Assembly (NCBI GenBank): GCA_959602365.1
Contig: CAUGSS010000002.1
Location: 61,535-125,534, forward strand
Direction of reading: 5' to 3'
Source: an uncultured Eubacteriales bacterium
GTDB taxonomy: Bacteria > Bacillota > Clostridia > Oscillospirales > Oscillospiraceae
DNA length: 64,000 nucleotides
The position numbers and the translations under genes are program-made. The notes beneath the pieces were generated by a model. The model ran no database searches. It worked only from the letters and a program-made list of their open reading frames with translations, and was not told where the DNA came from. Within the stretch, counting starts at the first letter, position 1, and every line of letters begins with the position of its first letter. This document shows, piece by piece, positions 49,709 to 58,377 of the stretch.

Positions 49709-50947
49709 TTATCCGCGCTGCACCCAGTTCGCCGCTGCCGCTCCGGCAGACAGGCCGGAACACCAGGCCCAGTGCAGGTTGTAGCCGCCGCAGTCTCCGG
49801 CCACGTCCAGCAGCTCCCCGCACAGAAACAGCCCCGGGCATCTCCGGGCCCCGAAGCGGCCGTTCAGCTCCGCCAGGGAGACGCCGCCGCCGGTGACCTG
49901 GGCCTGTTCCCAGGAGAGGGGGCCTTCCACCGGAAAGCGCCAGTCCTTCAGCGCTCCGGCCAGCGCCGCGGTCTCCCGCGGGGACAGGGAGGAGGCGGGA
50001 CGGGAGAGAGGGGAGATGCCCACCGATTTCATGACGGCAAAGAGCAGCCGCTTGTGGACCAGCCCGGGCAGAAACCGCTCCAGCGGGGCGGAGGGATAGC
50101 GCCGGGCCTGGGCGGAGATCCAGCGGGCCAGCTCGGCCTGGTCCCACTCCGGCAGCAGGTCTACAGCCAATTCGGCCCCGGCGGGATCCGGGCCCAGCAG
50201 GCAGGAGAGCTGGAACACCGGAATGCCGGACAGGCCGTAGTCGGTGAATTGGATCTCACCTGACTCCACACCAGCCGCTTTGCCCCGGCGCAGCAGTCTG
50301 ACCTGTCCCCGGGAGCGAATGCCCTTCAGCCCCTTGGCCGCCCCGCCGCCGCATTTCAGTGCCACCAGGCAGGGGTAGACGGGGGTGCACTCCAACCCCA
50401 TCTGCCGGGCCAGGGTCAGGCCGGAGCCGTCGGTGCCCTGGGCGGGGGCGGCCCGGCCGCCGGCGGCCAGGATCAGGGCGTCTGCCCGAACTGTCCTGCC
50501 GTCTTGGGCGGTGAGCAGAAAAGCGCCGCCGTTCCGGGCAATATGCTTTATCTTGGCCGAGCAGACCGTTTGAATGCCCGCCCCCTCCAGGGCCAGGGTC
50601 AGGGTGTCCAGCACCGCCGAGGCCTGCCGGGCGTGGGGGTAGACCCGCCCCATCTCTTCTGCGGAGCAGTAGAGCCCCAGGGAGCGGAAGAATTCCAGCG
50701 TGCGCTGGGGGGGCATTTCCGCGAGCAGGGGGGTGAGCAGTTCCGGCCGGCCGGAGTGGTAGTGTTCCGGCGTGATCTCCTCGTTGGTCAGATTGCAGCG
50801 GCCATTGCCCGTGGCCAGGATTTTCTTGCCCACCCGGTCCAGTCCCTCCAGAAGGGTGATCCGGGTATCCTTCGGAGCGCGGCGGGCGGCGCTGAGGGCG
50901 GCGGAGATTCCGGAGGCCCCGCCGCCGACGATGACGATGTTTTTCAT
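49709..50947 (-). CDS. HI0933/BaiN-family flavoprotein (NAD(P)/FAD-dependent oxidoreductase)
   Basis: 412 residues from ATG 50947 (MKNIVIVGGGASGIS). FAD phosphate loop VGGGASG (7-13), the HI0933 hallmark ILATGNGRCNLTN (~43-55), and C-terminal FAD contact VAGDCGGYNLHWAW (~385-398). Members have been described as aminoacetone oxidases and as BaiN-like enzymes of bile-acid metabolism; true roles are unsettled. The start ATGA overlaps the stop of the RluA gene by 4 nt, so the genes are coupled: alkD-like, rluA-like, HI0933. Confidence 0.9.
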   Translation of the reverse strand: MKNIVIVGGGASGISAALSAARRAPKDTRITLLEGLDRVGKKILATGNGRCNLTNEEITPEHYHSGRPELLTPLLAEMPPQRTLEFFRSLGLYCSAEEMGRVYPHARQASAVLDTLTLALEGAGIQTVCSAKIKHIARNGGAFLLTAQDGRTVRADALILAAGGRAAPAQGTDGSGLTLARQMGLECTPVYPCLVALKCGGGAAKGLKGIRSRGQVRLLRRGKAAGVESGEIQFTDYGLSGIPVFQLSCLLGPDPAGAELAVDLLPEWDQAELARWISAQARRYPSAPLERFLPGLVHKRLLFAVMKSVGISPLSRPASSLSPRETAALAGALKDWRFPVEGPLSWEQAQVTGGGVSLAELNGRFGARRCPGLFLCGELLDVAGDCGGYNLHWAWCSGLSAGAAAANWVQRG

Positions 50948-51624
50948 AGGCCGCTGTCCTTTGTCTGCCACAGCTCTGGAAACAGCGTCCAGGGCCAGGT
51001 TTGGGGGGGCGGTGCAGAGAATTCCACCCGCTGACCGGTCTGGGGATGGTCAAAGGAGAGCAGGCAGGACCAGAGGGCGATGCCCTCCATATCCCGGGCC
51101 TGGGCGCGGTATTTGAGATCCCCCACCAGCGGAAGCTCCCGGGCGGCAAACTGACAGCGGATCTGGTGGGTGCGGCCGGTCAGCAGCTGGACGCGCACCA
51201 GGGAGAAATCCTCCCGGGACGCCACCAGACGGTACCGCAGCACCGCCTCCCGCACGCCTTTGCCCGGATGGGTGGTCACATAGGTGCGCCGCTTGGCCCG
51301 GTCGCGGGCCAGCAGATCCCGAAATTCCCCTTCGGGGGAGGCAGGGGTGCCCTCCACCACGGCCAGATACTCCTTTTGGAAGTTACGGTCGGAGATCTGG
51401 GCGGAGAGCAGCTGAGCGGCCATCCGGGAGCGGGCAATTACCATCACGCCGCCGGCCACCTGGTCCAGCCGATGCACCGTGCGCAGACTGGTGTTCTCGT
51501 TTTCCCCGTCCATCTGGCGGCGCAGCAGGTCCAGCAGCCCGCCCGGCTCGTCGGTGGAGCGGATTCCCGGGGGTTTGAGACAGACCACCAGGCGTTCATC
51601 CTGATATAGACACTTGATTTCCAT
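50944..51624 (-). CDS. RluA-family pseudouridine synthase
   Basis: 226 residues. Catalytic motif HRLDQVAGGVMV with Asp54, then KEYLAVVEG, YRLVASREDFSLVRVQLLTGRTHQIRC and LPLVGDLKY. The N-terminal S4 domain of the larger RluD class is absent, so it is a short RluA/RluC-like enzyme that isomerises uridine in rRNA or tRNA. Starts directly after the TGA of the DNA-alkylation gene and overlaps the next gene by 4 nt. Confidence 0.93.
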   Translation of the reverse strand: MEIKCLYQDERLVVCLKPPGIRSTDEPGGLLDLLRRQMDGENENTSLRTVHRLDQVAGGVMVIARSRMAAQLLSAQISDRNFQKEYLAVVEGTPASPEGEFRDLLARDRAKRRTYVTTHPGKGVREAVLRYRLVASREDFSLVRVQLLTGRTHQIRCQFAARELPLVGDLKYRAQARDMEGIALWSCLLSFDHPQTGQRVEFSAPPPQTWPWTLFPELWQTKDSGL

Positions 51625-52317
51625 TCATTTCACCTTCAGTCCCCGGAGAAACTCCTTCTGTTCCGGGGTGATGCGGCGGCTCTCCAGGGCCTTCTGGATG
51701 GCCTTGTTGTGGGTCCAGGCATCCAGCCGCCGGTCCGCCAGATAGGACAGGGCGGCCTTATACTGCTTGGCCAGCGCCGTGGCGAAGTACCAGGCCGCCA
51801 TCATTTTGACATAGTATTCCTCTGACCGGACGGATGCCACCAGCTCCAGGTCTGAGGGGTCGAAGGCGTCGTCCAGAAAATAGCGCATCAGCATTCCCAT
51901 GCCAAAGCGCACGGTATAGGGGTGAGCATCCCCCATCCAGATCAGGCATTGAGGGTGCAGCCGGGTGAGATTCCGCTTGAATACGGCGGGGGACATGGTG
52001 TCGCATGTGGCCCAGTTGTCCACCCAGGGCAGGAAGCGTTCCAGCTCGGCGATTACCTGGTCGTAATCCCGGATGCGCTCAATCAGATAGGCGTGAAGAT
52101 TGTTCTCCTCATAGTACCGGTGGGGCAGAATTTTGAGAAACTGCGCTCCCTCCGGCGTGCCGGAGAGCTCCTTTGCCATGGCCCGAAGCTGGGGCAGGCG
52201 CACCCCGATAATGGCCTCCGGCGGGAGCGTGGGGATCAGCCGGCGCTGGAAATCCCGATACGCCGGGTCCTGCGCGTCCAACAGCCGGGCTTGCAGGGTT
52301 TGCTCCAGATCGGTCAT
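51625..52317 (-). CDS. AlkD-like DNA alkylation repair protein
   Basis: 230 residues from ATG 52317, with AAGGAGG 8 nt upstream. All-helical HEAT-like repeat protein: IGVRLPQLRAMAKEL, EENNLHAYLIERI, FLPWVDNWATCDTMSP, YTVRFGMGMLMRYFLDD, EYYVKMMAAWYFATALAKQY and a C-terminal HNKAIQKALESRRI. These are AlkD-family marks (N3/N7-alkylpurine glycosylase). The W/D pair in WVDNWATCD sits where AlkD holds the lesion. Some homologues of this gut clade may have lost glycosylase activity. First of a three-gene coupled operon. Confidence 0.88.
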   Translation of the reverse strand: MTDLEQTLQARLLDAQDPAYRDFQRRLIPTLPPEAIIGVRLPQLRAMAKELSGTPEGAQFLKILPHRYYEENNLHAYLIERIRDYDQVIAELERFLPWVDNWATCDTMSPAVFKRNLTRLHPQCLIWMGDAHPYTVRFGMGMLMRYFLDDAFDPSDLELVASVRSEEYYVKMMAAWYFATALAKQYKAALSYLADRRLDAWTHNKAIQKALESRRITPEQKEFLRGLKVK

Positions 52318-52390
52318 CCTGCATTCCTCCTTGATATGCTTCTTATTTCATATTTCATAGAATATTGTATTTTCTTGCGTCCGTCAAGGG

Positions 52391-52440
52391 CGGCAATCTC
52401 TGCAGAATTTAGCTTTTCTTAATGGGATTGCCGCTTTTTT
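52391..52440 (+). terminator. Hairpin with T-run upstream of the phosphatidylethanolamine operon
   Basis: CGGCAATC (52391-52398) pairs with GATTGCCG (52426-52433) across a 27-nt loop, followed by CTTTTTT. It lies 140 nt before the first gene, so it is either a leader attenuator or a terminator of an unseen transcript. The rest of 52318-52580 is AT-rich with no gene. Confidence 0.45.
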
Positions 52441-52580
52441 CTTTTAATTTTTTTTACTATACTAAATATAGATCAGATTCGTTTGGAACAATTCGTTGAA
52501 GACAACCGACTCTTCTTTTCGTTTTAGAGAAGGAAATCATCAAACGGGATCCTGCGCCCTGGGAGGTTGAGTCTGGAAAG

Positions 52581-53165
52581 ATGCTGCCGTTTTTGAAAAA
52601 ATGGGACTGGAAAAAGGCTTTGTCCCTGTTTTTGCTGCTTTTGCTCCTGGCCTGTGCCGCCGGCCTGATCTGGGCATATTTTAATGGAAAATTTGATTCC
52701 CCCGAGACGCTGAAAGCCTATGTGGGTTCCTTTGGCGTGTTTGCTCCGGCGGTGCTGACAATCATTCAGGCGGGACAAGTTGTGGTGCCGGTGCTGCCCG
52801 GCTTTTTGGGATGTGCTGTGGGTGCGGCGCTGTTTGGGCCCGCCGCAGGTTTCGTCTGTAACTATGTGGGTATCTGTGCCGGCTCCATTATTGCCTATTT
52901 TCTGGCGCGGCACTATGGGGTGAGCATTGTGCGCTCGCTGTTTAAAGAGGAGCGCTATGCCAAGTGGGAAAAGTGGATCGGCAAGTGGAAGTGTTATCCT
53001 CTGGTTCTGTTTTTGGCCACGCTGCTTCCCCTGTTTCCGGACGATTTCTTCTGCTACTTTTCCGGCCTGACCACCATGCGGGCCAAATTGTTTGTCTGGA
53101 TCATCCTGCTGGGGAAACCCTGGTGCATTTTGGGCTACAGCCTGTTGTTTGGAGGGATTATATGA
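52581..53165 (+). CDS. TVP38/TMEM64 (VTT/DedA-like) membrane protein
   Basis: 194 residues, start ATG 52581 with CTGGAAAG near and GGGAGG farther upstream. A first helix (LSLFLLLLLLACAAGLIWAY) and about five more. The VTT core has APAVLTIIQAGQVVVPVLPGF, GPAAGFVCNYVGICAGSIIAYFLARHYG and LATLLPLFPDDFFCYFSG, with re-entrant-loop prolines. DedA/VTT proteins move lipids such as undecaprenyl phosphate or phosphatidylethanolamine across the membrane. It leads an operon that makes phosphatidylethanolamine, which points to lipid flipping. TGA overlaps the ATG of pssA. Confidence 0.92.
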   Translation: MLPFLKKWDWKKALSLFLLLLLLACAAGLIWAYFNGKFDSPETLKAYVGSFGVFAPAVLTIIQAGQVVVPVLPGFLGCAVGAALFGPAAGFVCNYVGICAGSIIAYFLARHYGVSIVRSLFKEERYAKWEKWIGKWKCYPLVLFLATLLPLFPDDFFCYFSGLTTMRAKLFVWIILLGKPWCILGYSLLFGGII

Positions 53166-53797
53166 GGAGCAAGAAGGGCCTGCTGGGCTATTACAACTAT
53201 ACGGTGATTCTGACCTACATCGGCATGCTGGTGGCCTTTTTCGGGATCACGCTGGTGCTGGAGGGCGAGTACTGCAAGGCGGTTCTCTGCCTGATGGTGG
53301 CGGGCGCCTGCGATATGTTTGACGGCGCCGTGGCCTCTACCCGTCCCCGGATGCCCAAGGAGCGGCGTTTCGGCGTGCAGATCGATTCTCTGTGCGACCT
53401 GATCTGTTTCGGCGTGCTGCCTGCGCTGATGGTGTACATCCTGAATGGCCGCTCCGGAATTGCGCTGGTGGTGTGCTCCCTGTATGTTCTATGCGCGCTG
53501 ATCCGGCTGGCCTATTTCAACGTGCTGGAGGAGGAGCGGCAGGATAAGACCCGGGAGCGGCGCAGCTGCTATCTGGGGCTGCCGGTAACCACCATTGCCC
53601 TGCTGCTGCCCGCGCTGTTCGGCCTTGACCGAATCCGTTTTATTCCAGTACAGGTGAGCAGTTTGGTGCTGCTCTGCGTGGCGGGGGCAGTATATCTGCT
53701 GCCGGTGCGTATCAAAAAGCCCCATTGGATTGGCCGGGTTATTATGCTGGTGGTGGGAGCCTTTGAGGTGTGCTTCCTGATGATCGGAGCGACCTGA
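53162..53797 (+). CDS. pssA: CDP-diacylglycerol-serine O-phosphatidyltransferase
   Basis: 211 residues from ATG 53162 (4-nt overlap with the preceding gene). CDP-alcohol phosphatidyltransferase motif DGAVAS...FGVQIDSLCD (~57-85), with the conserved Asp/Gly residues binding CDP and metals, and about six helices. The variant with FGxQIDSLCD is that of Gram-positive PssA. It condenses CDP-DAG with serine to phosphatidylserine at the membrane. psd follows, sharing TGATG, so the two enzymes of PE synthesis are coupled. Confidence 0.93.
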   Translation: MRSKKGLLGYYNYTVILTYIGMLVAFFGITLVLEGEYCKAVLCLMVAGACDMFDGAVASTRPRMPKERRFGVQIDSLCDLICFGVLPALMVYILNGRSGIALVVCSLYVLCALIRLAYFNVLEEERQDKTRERRSCYLGLPVTTIALLLPALFGLDRIRFIPVQVSSLVLLCVAGAVYLLPVRIKKPHWIGRVIMLVVGAFEVCFLMIGAT

Positions 53798-54651
53798 TGG
53801 TCGAGCGCGAGAGTTTGATGATCCGCTTCCTCTATGACACGGTATTGGGACGGCTGTGTCTGAAGGCGCTGGTTCGGCCCGGTTTCTCTGAAAAAATAGC
53901 TGGATTGCTGAGCTGCTCCGCCTCCCGGGCGCTGATCCGCCCCTATATCCGGCGGCACCACATTTTGATGGAGGGTTACGAGCCGGTGCAATACCGCTCG
54001 TTTAACGACTTTTTTACCCGGCGCCGGCGGCCTGAGGCGCTGCGTATTGACCAGGCCCCCAGCCATCTGATCAGCCCCTGCGACGGACTGCTGACCGCGT
54101 ATCCCATTGCGCCGGAGTGCCGCTTTCAGGTCAAACGTTGCAGCTATTCCCTGGAGGAGCTGCTGCGGGACCGGTTGCTGGCAGAGCGCTATACCGGCGG
54201 ACTCTGTCTGATCTTCCGGCTGACGCCCCGCCATTACCACCGCTACTGCTATATTGATGACGGCCACAGGGGGGAGACGTTTTCTCTGCCTGGGGTGCTG
54301 CACTCTGTGCGGCCGCTGTGCTGCGGAAAATATCCAGTCTATGTACAGAACCAGAGGGAGTATACCGTGCTGCACACGGAACACTTTGGCGATGTGATCC
54401 AGGTGGAAGTGGGGGCGCTGCTGGTGGGACGCATCTGCAACGCCACCGGCCGGGGCCGGATCCGCCGTGGGGAGGAAAAAGGCCATTTTGAATTCGGCGG
54501 CTCTACCATCCTGCTGCTTTTGGAGCCGGGGCGGGTGGAATTGGAAGGGCAGATCCTGCGCCGTACGGCCCGGGGGCAGGAATATCCGGTGCGCCAGGGG
54601 CAGCAGATTGGCTGGGCCTCTGCCCCGGAGGAGAGGAGTTTGACCGAGTGA
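53797..54651 (+). CDS. psd: Phosphatidylserine decarboxylase proenzyme
   Basis: 284 residues from ATG 53797 (MVERESLMIRFLYD), one base overlapping pssA. Psd motifs: SFNDFFTRRRRPEALRI, SPCDGLL, FRLTPRHYHRYCYIDDG with catalytic His, LPGVLHSVRP, and self-cleavage site FEFGGST with Ser236 becoming the pyruvoyl group. Type II length. It decarboxylates phosphatidylserine to phosphatidylethanolamine. The GTG start of the next gene overlaps its stop by 4 nt. Confidence 0.95.
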   Translation: MVERESLMIRFLYDTVLGRLCLKALVRPGFSEKIAGLLSCSASRALIRPYIRRHHILMEGYEPVQYRSFNDFFTRRRRPEALRIDQAPSHLISPCDGLLTAYPIAPECRFQVKRCSYSLEELLRDRLLAERYTGGLCLIFRLTPRHYHRYCYIDDGHRGETFSLPGVLHSVRPLCCGKYPVYVQNQREYTVLHTEHFGDVIQVEVGALLVGRICNATGRGRIRRGEEKGHFEFGGSTILLLLEPGRVELEGQILRRTARGQEYPVRQGQQIGWASAPEERSLTE

Positions 54652-55349
54652 GACTGGATCGAAAAGACTGCGTGTTGGGCGTTGTCCCCCGCTATGCCGC
54701 CCTGTCTCTGATTCTGGCGCTGGTTTGGAACGGGGTTATCTACCAGGGGGGCATTCTGCTGCGCCGGGGGGCCGAGATGTGGGATATGACCGGAGCGCTG
54801 GAGGCCGCCATTCCGTTCCAGCCGGCCTGGATTGTGGTCTACTTTGGATGCTATCTTTTCTGGGCGGCCAATTATATCCTGATTGCCCGTCGGGGAAGGG
54901 AGGAGTGGTTCCGCTTTTTCTGGGCCCATCTCTGTGCGGAGCTGATCTGCGGCGTGTTCTTTGTCCTGATGCCCACCACCAACGTCCGCCCGGAGGTGTC
55001 CGGGGGCGACCTGGCCAGCCAGCTGGTGGTGCTGCTCTACCAGCTTGATCCCCCTCAGAATCTGTTCCCCTCCATCCATTGCCTGATCAGCTGGCTGTGT
55101 TTTGCAGGGGTGCGGTCTGACCGCCGCATTCCCCTCTGGTGCCGGGGATTTAACTGTGTCTTTGCCCTGGCGGTGTGTGCCTCCACCCTGTTTCTCAAAC
55201 AGCATGTGATCCCGGACGTGATCTCCGGCATCCTGCTGGCAGAATTCACCTATGCCGTCGCCCTCCGCACCCCCTTTTACCGGCCCCTCCAGCGCCTGCT
55301 GGACCGCGAAACCCGGCGGGAGCCGCTGGCGGAGCGGGAGCGGAATTAA
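54648..55349 (+). CDS. PAP2-superfamily membrane phosphatase/phosphotransferase
   Basis: 233 residues from GTG 54648, overlapping psd. About six membrane helices. PAP2 motifs: FPSIHCLISW (~143-152) with the acid His, and KQHVIPDVISG (~184-194) with nucleophile His and Asp. The first motif KxxxxxxRP is replaced by TNVRPE. This layout is that of inositolphosphotransferase-like/IPC-synthase-type PAP2 proteins, which hydrolyse or exchange lipid head groups on the outer leaflet. Last gene of the four-gene lipid operon, closed by a terminator. Substrate not determined. Confidence 0.87.
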   Translation: MRLDRKDCVLGVVPRYAALSLILALVWNGVIYQGGILLRRGAEMWDMTGALEAAIPFQPAWIVVYFGCYLFWAANYILIARRGREEWFRFFWAHLCAELICGVFFVLMPTTNVRPEVSGGDLASQLVVLLYQLDPPQNLFPSIHCLISWLCFAGVRSDRRIPLWCRGFNCVFALAVCASTLFLKQHVIPDVISGILLAEFTYAVALRTPFYRPLQRLLDRETRREPLAERERN

Positions 55350-55357
55350 ATTGAATT

Positions 55358-55397
55358 GCATCAGGCCCTGAAACCCAAGCGTTTCAGGGCCTGATGC
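55358..55397. terminator. Terminator of the lipid operon
   Basis: 17-bp perfect stem (55358-55374 with 55381-55397), 6-nt loop, then CGTTTTG; convergent with the hydrolase gene. Confidence 0.88.
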
Positions 55398-55435
55398 CGT
55401 TTTGTGCGTTGTCCTGGGCAGTATTCCGGGCGGGG

Positions 55436-56410
55436 TCAATTCTGCCAGCAGATCTGCTGCCGGGTCACCAGAGGATAGCAGACCAGGGCGCTGCCCTCCA
55501 GATCCTCCCGGTGCAGGTCCACGGCGGTGATCTGGCTGTTTTCGTAGGTGGTGTAGTAGTAAATGCCCCGGTCGGTATTGCAGCAGCAGGTGTAAATGGT
55601 GATCTCGTGCCCGCCGTCCCCGGTGCGCACGCAGCCCCGGGGATGGGTCACGGTGCCCAGAATATGAAAGAACTGACTGACACTCTCCTCCTCGCCCGGG
55701 CCGGAGACTGCGTTCAGCTTTGCAAAGGCGGCCCGGACAAAGCGGGAGACGGGAGACAGGTCGCCGGGCATCCCCAGCATACCCATGCCCTGGCCATAAG
55801 GCTTTAAGGGCAGCGAGGCGGAGAAGCGATTTTCCGGTACCTCTGCCGTCAGGTTCAGATAGTTGGTCAGATTGGTGAGATGAAAGTCAAAGGGGGGATT
55901 GTTGGTCAGCACCCCCACTGGGTTTTCATAGACCTTCAGCCCCGCTTGGACACATTCCACAGTGATGGCGCCCTCCCGGTCACAGAGAATCCAGTGCAGC
56001 TCGGCCAGGGGCAGCCGGGAGCTGAAGGGGATGTCAGCCAGGTTCAGATGCTCCAGCTTGGCCCGGGCCTCTTTCAGCGTGGCGCACTGGCCCAGGATCC
56101 AGGGGATGAACTCAAAGGGCGGGACGTTTTCCATCCCCTCCGAGAGGGGTTTGTAGTCTGCGCTGCCTGGGAAATTCAGCCCGGCCATACTCAGCCCCTG
56201 CTCGTTGGTGGCCTCATAATAGAGGGGATACCCGTCCGCCACAGTGGCCATGCCGATGAGGGCGTAATGGCGTTCCAGGGCGGGCAGACAGCGAAAGCGG
56301 AGCGGGAAGTTCCGCGGTGTGATGGTGACCTGCTCCCCGTAGGAGCGCTCATAGTCCAGGGTTCGGCCAAAGTAGTGGTCTTGGGTCCGGTAGGTGATTG
56401 CGGTACACAT
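55436..56410 (-). CDS. Choloylglycine hydrolase (bile salt hydrolase-like)
   Basis: 324 residues starting MCTAITYRTQDHYFGRTLDYE. After Met removal Cys2 is the N-terminal nucleophile. Arg16 and Asp19, Asn79 (GLNFPGSADY), Asn170-171 (VLTNNPPF) and Arg223 (MPGDLSPVSRFVRA) match the Ntn-hydrolase active site of bile salt hydrolases. Length equals the family norm (~316-330). No signal peptide, so it acts in the cytosol, hydrolysing amide bonds of glyco- or tauro-conjugated bile acids; penicillin V acylases share the fold and are an alternative. AAAGGAGG precedes the start. Single gene. Confidence 0.9.
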   Translation of the reverse strand: MCTAITYRTQDHYFGRTLDYERSYGEQVTITPRNFPLRFRCLPALERHYALIGMATVADGYPLYYEATNEQGLSMAGLNFPGSADYKPLSEGMENVPPFEFIPWILGQCATLKEARAKLEHLNLADIPFSSRLPLAELHWILCDREGAITVECVQAGLKVYENPVGVLTNNPPFDFHLTNLTNYLNLTAEVPENRFSASLPLKPYGQGMGMLGMPGDLSPVSRFVRAAFAKLNAVSGPGEEESVSQFFHILGTVTHPRGCVRTGDGGHEITIYTCCCNTDRGIYYYTTYENSQITAVDLHREDLEGSALVCYPLVTRQQICWQN

Positions 56411-56540
56411 TCAGACGGCCTCCTTTGTCAGTTGTGTTCTGACGCTATCATACCACAGATGTGCCAAAACATGGGGGCAAAAGCAAATTTTATGGACAGG
56501 CAGAGGAAAAAGAGCCCGGGTGCCGCCCCGACGTCCCGCC

Positions 56541-56570
56541 TTGACAAGGGGCCGGGGCCGGCTTTATAAT
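56541..56570 (+). promoter_or_regulatory. Promoter of cysK
   Basis: TTGACA (56541-56546), 18-bp spacer, TATAAT (56565-56570); leader of about 110 nt. Confidence 0.8.
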
Positions 56571-56686
56571 TTTCTCATTCGATTTGGACGCATGTGCTGC
56601 GGGCGGCCTCCATAGGATGTGGCTGTGTGCAGTGCGGTTTGAACGGCTGCTGTAGAGCGGGCCGGCGCGGGATAGGAGGCATTGTC

Positions 56687-57625
56687 GTGGGGCATATTTA
56701 TACATCGGTGGATCAGCTGATTGGCCATACGCCGCTGCTGGAGCTGAAGCGGGTGGAGCAGGCCCTGGGCCTGAGTGCCCGGCTGTTGGTCAAGTTGGAG
56801 TATCTCAATCCCGCCGGCTCTGCAAAGGACCGGGTGGCCAGGGCTATGCTTGACGACGCGGAGGAACGGGGGATTTTGAAGCCGGACAGCGTCATCATTG
56901 AGCCTACCTCCGGCAACACCGGGATCGGCCTGGCCGCTGTGGCCGCCGCCCGGGGCTACCGGGTGATTATCGTCATGCCAGAGACCATGAGCATGGAGCG
57001 CCGGGTGCTGATGCGGGCCTATGGTGCCGAACTGGTGCTCACTGAGGGCGCCCGGGGGATGGCCGGGGCCATTGCCAGGGCCGATGAATTGGCTGCTGAG
57101 CTTCCCAACAGCTTTATCCCCGGGCAGTTTGTCAATCCGGCCAACCCTGCCGCCCATCGGGCCACCACCGGCCCGGAGATCTGGGCGGATACCGACGGCA
57201 CAATAGACGCCTTTGTGGCCGGTGTGGGCACCGGCGGCACCATCACCGGCGTGGGAGGATATCTGAAGGAGAAAAATCCCCAGGTGCGGATTGTGGCGGT
57301 GGAACCCGCCTCATCTGCGGTGCTCAGCGGAAAGCCGGCGGGAGCCCACATGCTCCAGGGGATCGGCGCGGGCTTCGTCCCCGATGTGCTGGATACCGGC
57401 ATCTATGATGAGATTATCCCGGTGACAGATGGGGATGCCTTTTCCGCTGGCCGGCTGATCGGCCGGAAGGAGGGGGTGCTGGTGGGCATCTCCTCCGGAG
57501 CCGCCCTCTGGGCCGCCATTGAGGTGGCACGCCGCCGGGAATTTGAGGGAAAGACAGTTGTGGCGCTGCTGCCCGACACCGGGGACCGCTATCTCTCCAC
57601 CCCGCTGTTTGCGCAGGACCCGTGA
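56687..57625 (+). CDS. cysK: Cysteine synthase (O-acetylserine sulfhydrylase)
   Basis: 312 residues from GTG 56687 (MGHIYTSVDQLIGHTPLLEL), with AGGAGG 7 nt upstream; the frame upstream of this is noise. PLP lysine Lys47 in NPAGSAKDR, substrate loop PTSGNTGIGLA (~75-85), phosphate loop GVGTGGTITGVG (~180-191) and C-terminal ISSGAA. Makes cysteine from O-acetylserine and sulfide. Leads a two-gene unit with a deaminase 15 nt downstream. Confidence 0.95.
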   Translation: MGHIYTSVDQLIGHTPLLELKRVEQALGLSARLLVKLEYLNPAGSAKDRVARAMLDDAEERGILKPDSVIIEPTSGNTGIGLAAVAAARGYRVIIVMPETMSMERRVLMRAYGAELVLTEGARGMAGAIARADELAAELPNSFIPGQFVNPANPAAHRATTGPEIWADTDGTIDAFVAGVGTGGTITGVGGYLKEKNPQVRIVAVEPASSAVLSGKPAGAHMLQGIGAGFVPDVLDTGIYDEIIPVTDGDAFSAGRLIGRKEGVLVGISSGAALWAAIEVARRREFEGKTVVALLPDTGDRYLSTPLFAQDP

Positions 57626-57640
57626 CAGGGAGGAAAATTC

Positions 57641-58123
57641 ATGCAGGAAACAGACACCCGGCAGGACGAAGTGTTTCTGCGCCGGGCAATTGAACTGGCC
57701 CAGGCCGCGGCTGACCATGGCAATGAACCCTTTGGCGCGGTGCTGGTCCACAACGGCAAAGTGGTCGCCAGCAGCGAGAACCAGATCTATACCAACCGGG
57801 ATTTCACCAGCCACGCCGAGCTGGGCCTGATTCAAAGGTTCTGCCGGGAGAGCGGGATAACAGATCTGAGCGGCTACACGCTCTATTCCAGCTGTGAGCC
57901 CTGTTTCATGTGCAGCGGCGCCATGGTTTGGGCCAGACTGGGGCGGTTGGTCTACGCCGCCAGTGATCTGGAGTTGTGCGGCCTGATTGGTGTGCAGGGA
58001 AGCCAGTGCAGCAAGCTGGTGTTTGAACACTCCGGCTGGAGTCCCCAGGTCACAGCGGGGCTCTTGCGGGAGGAGGGTCTGGCAGTGCTGCGCAGCTATT
58101 TTGCCGGACACGAAAAACACTGA
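57641..58123 (+). CDS. Cytidine/deoxycytidylate-type nucleoside deaminase
   Basis: 160 residues, AGGGAGG before ATG 57641. Zinc deaminase motifs HAE (His58, Glu60) and PCxxC (SCEPCFMCSGA, Cys88 and Cys91). NEPFGAVLVHNGKVVA is as in guanine deaminase and tRNA-adenosine deaminase (TadA) groups. The C-terminal part (FEHSGWSPQVTAGLLREEGLAVL) is closer to GuaD/small nucleoside deaminases than TadA. It acts in the cytosol on a free base or nucleoside. Co-transcribed with cysK. Confidence 0.88.
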   Translation: MQETDTRQDEVFLRRAIELAQAAADHGNEPFGAVLVHNGKVVASSENQIYTNRDFTSHAELGLIQRFCRESGITDLSGYTLYSSCEPCFMCSGAMVWARLGRLVYAASDLELCGLIGVQGSQCSKLVFEHSGWSPQVTAGLLREEGLAVLRSYFAGHEKH

Positions 58124-58191
58124 AGCCGGGAGGAATTCTTCCTGGCCCGCCTCCGTCGGAGATAGGGTTTTACCGAAAGCGGCTTTGCGAC

Positions 58192-58223
58192 AACAGGAGA
58201 CGCCGAAACAGGCGTCTCCTGTT
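58192..58223 (+). terminator. Terminator after the deaminase gene
   Basis: 13-bp perfect stem (58192-58204 with 58211-58223), 6-nt loop; weak T-run. Confidence 0.75.
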
Positions 58224-58288
58224 CTTGCTGTCCAATACGGGGAAATGGGACTGTTACAAAATGTTACCGCTGTGTATTCCTTTTGTTG

Positions 58289-58317
58289 TTGAACCCTGTC
58301 GAAGGGAGGCTTAACAT
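58289..58317 (+). promoter_or_regulatory. Possible promoter of the MBOAT operon
   Basis: TTGAAC (58289-58294), 17-bp spacer, TAACAT (58312-58317), 61 nt before the start. Confidence 0.4.
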
Positions 58318-58377
58318 AATGCGAGGATATGGACAGCAGTGCTGACCAGGTGGTATCGACATCAAGGGTGATGTTTC

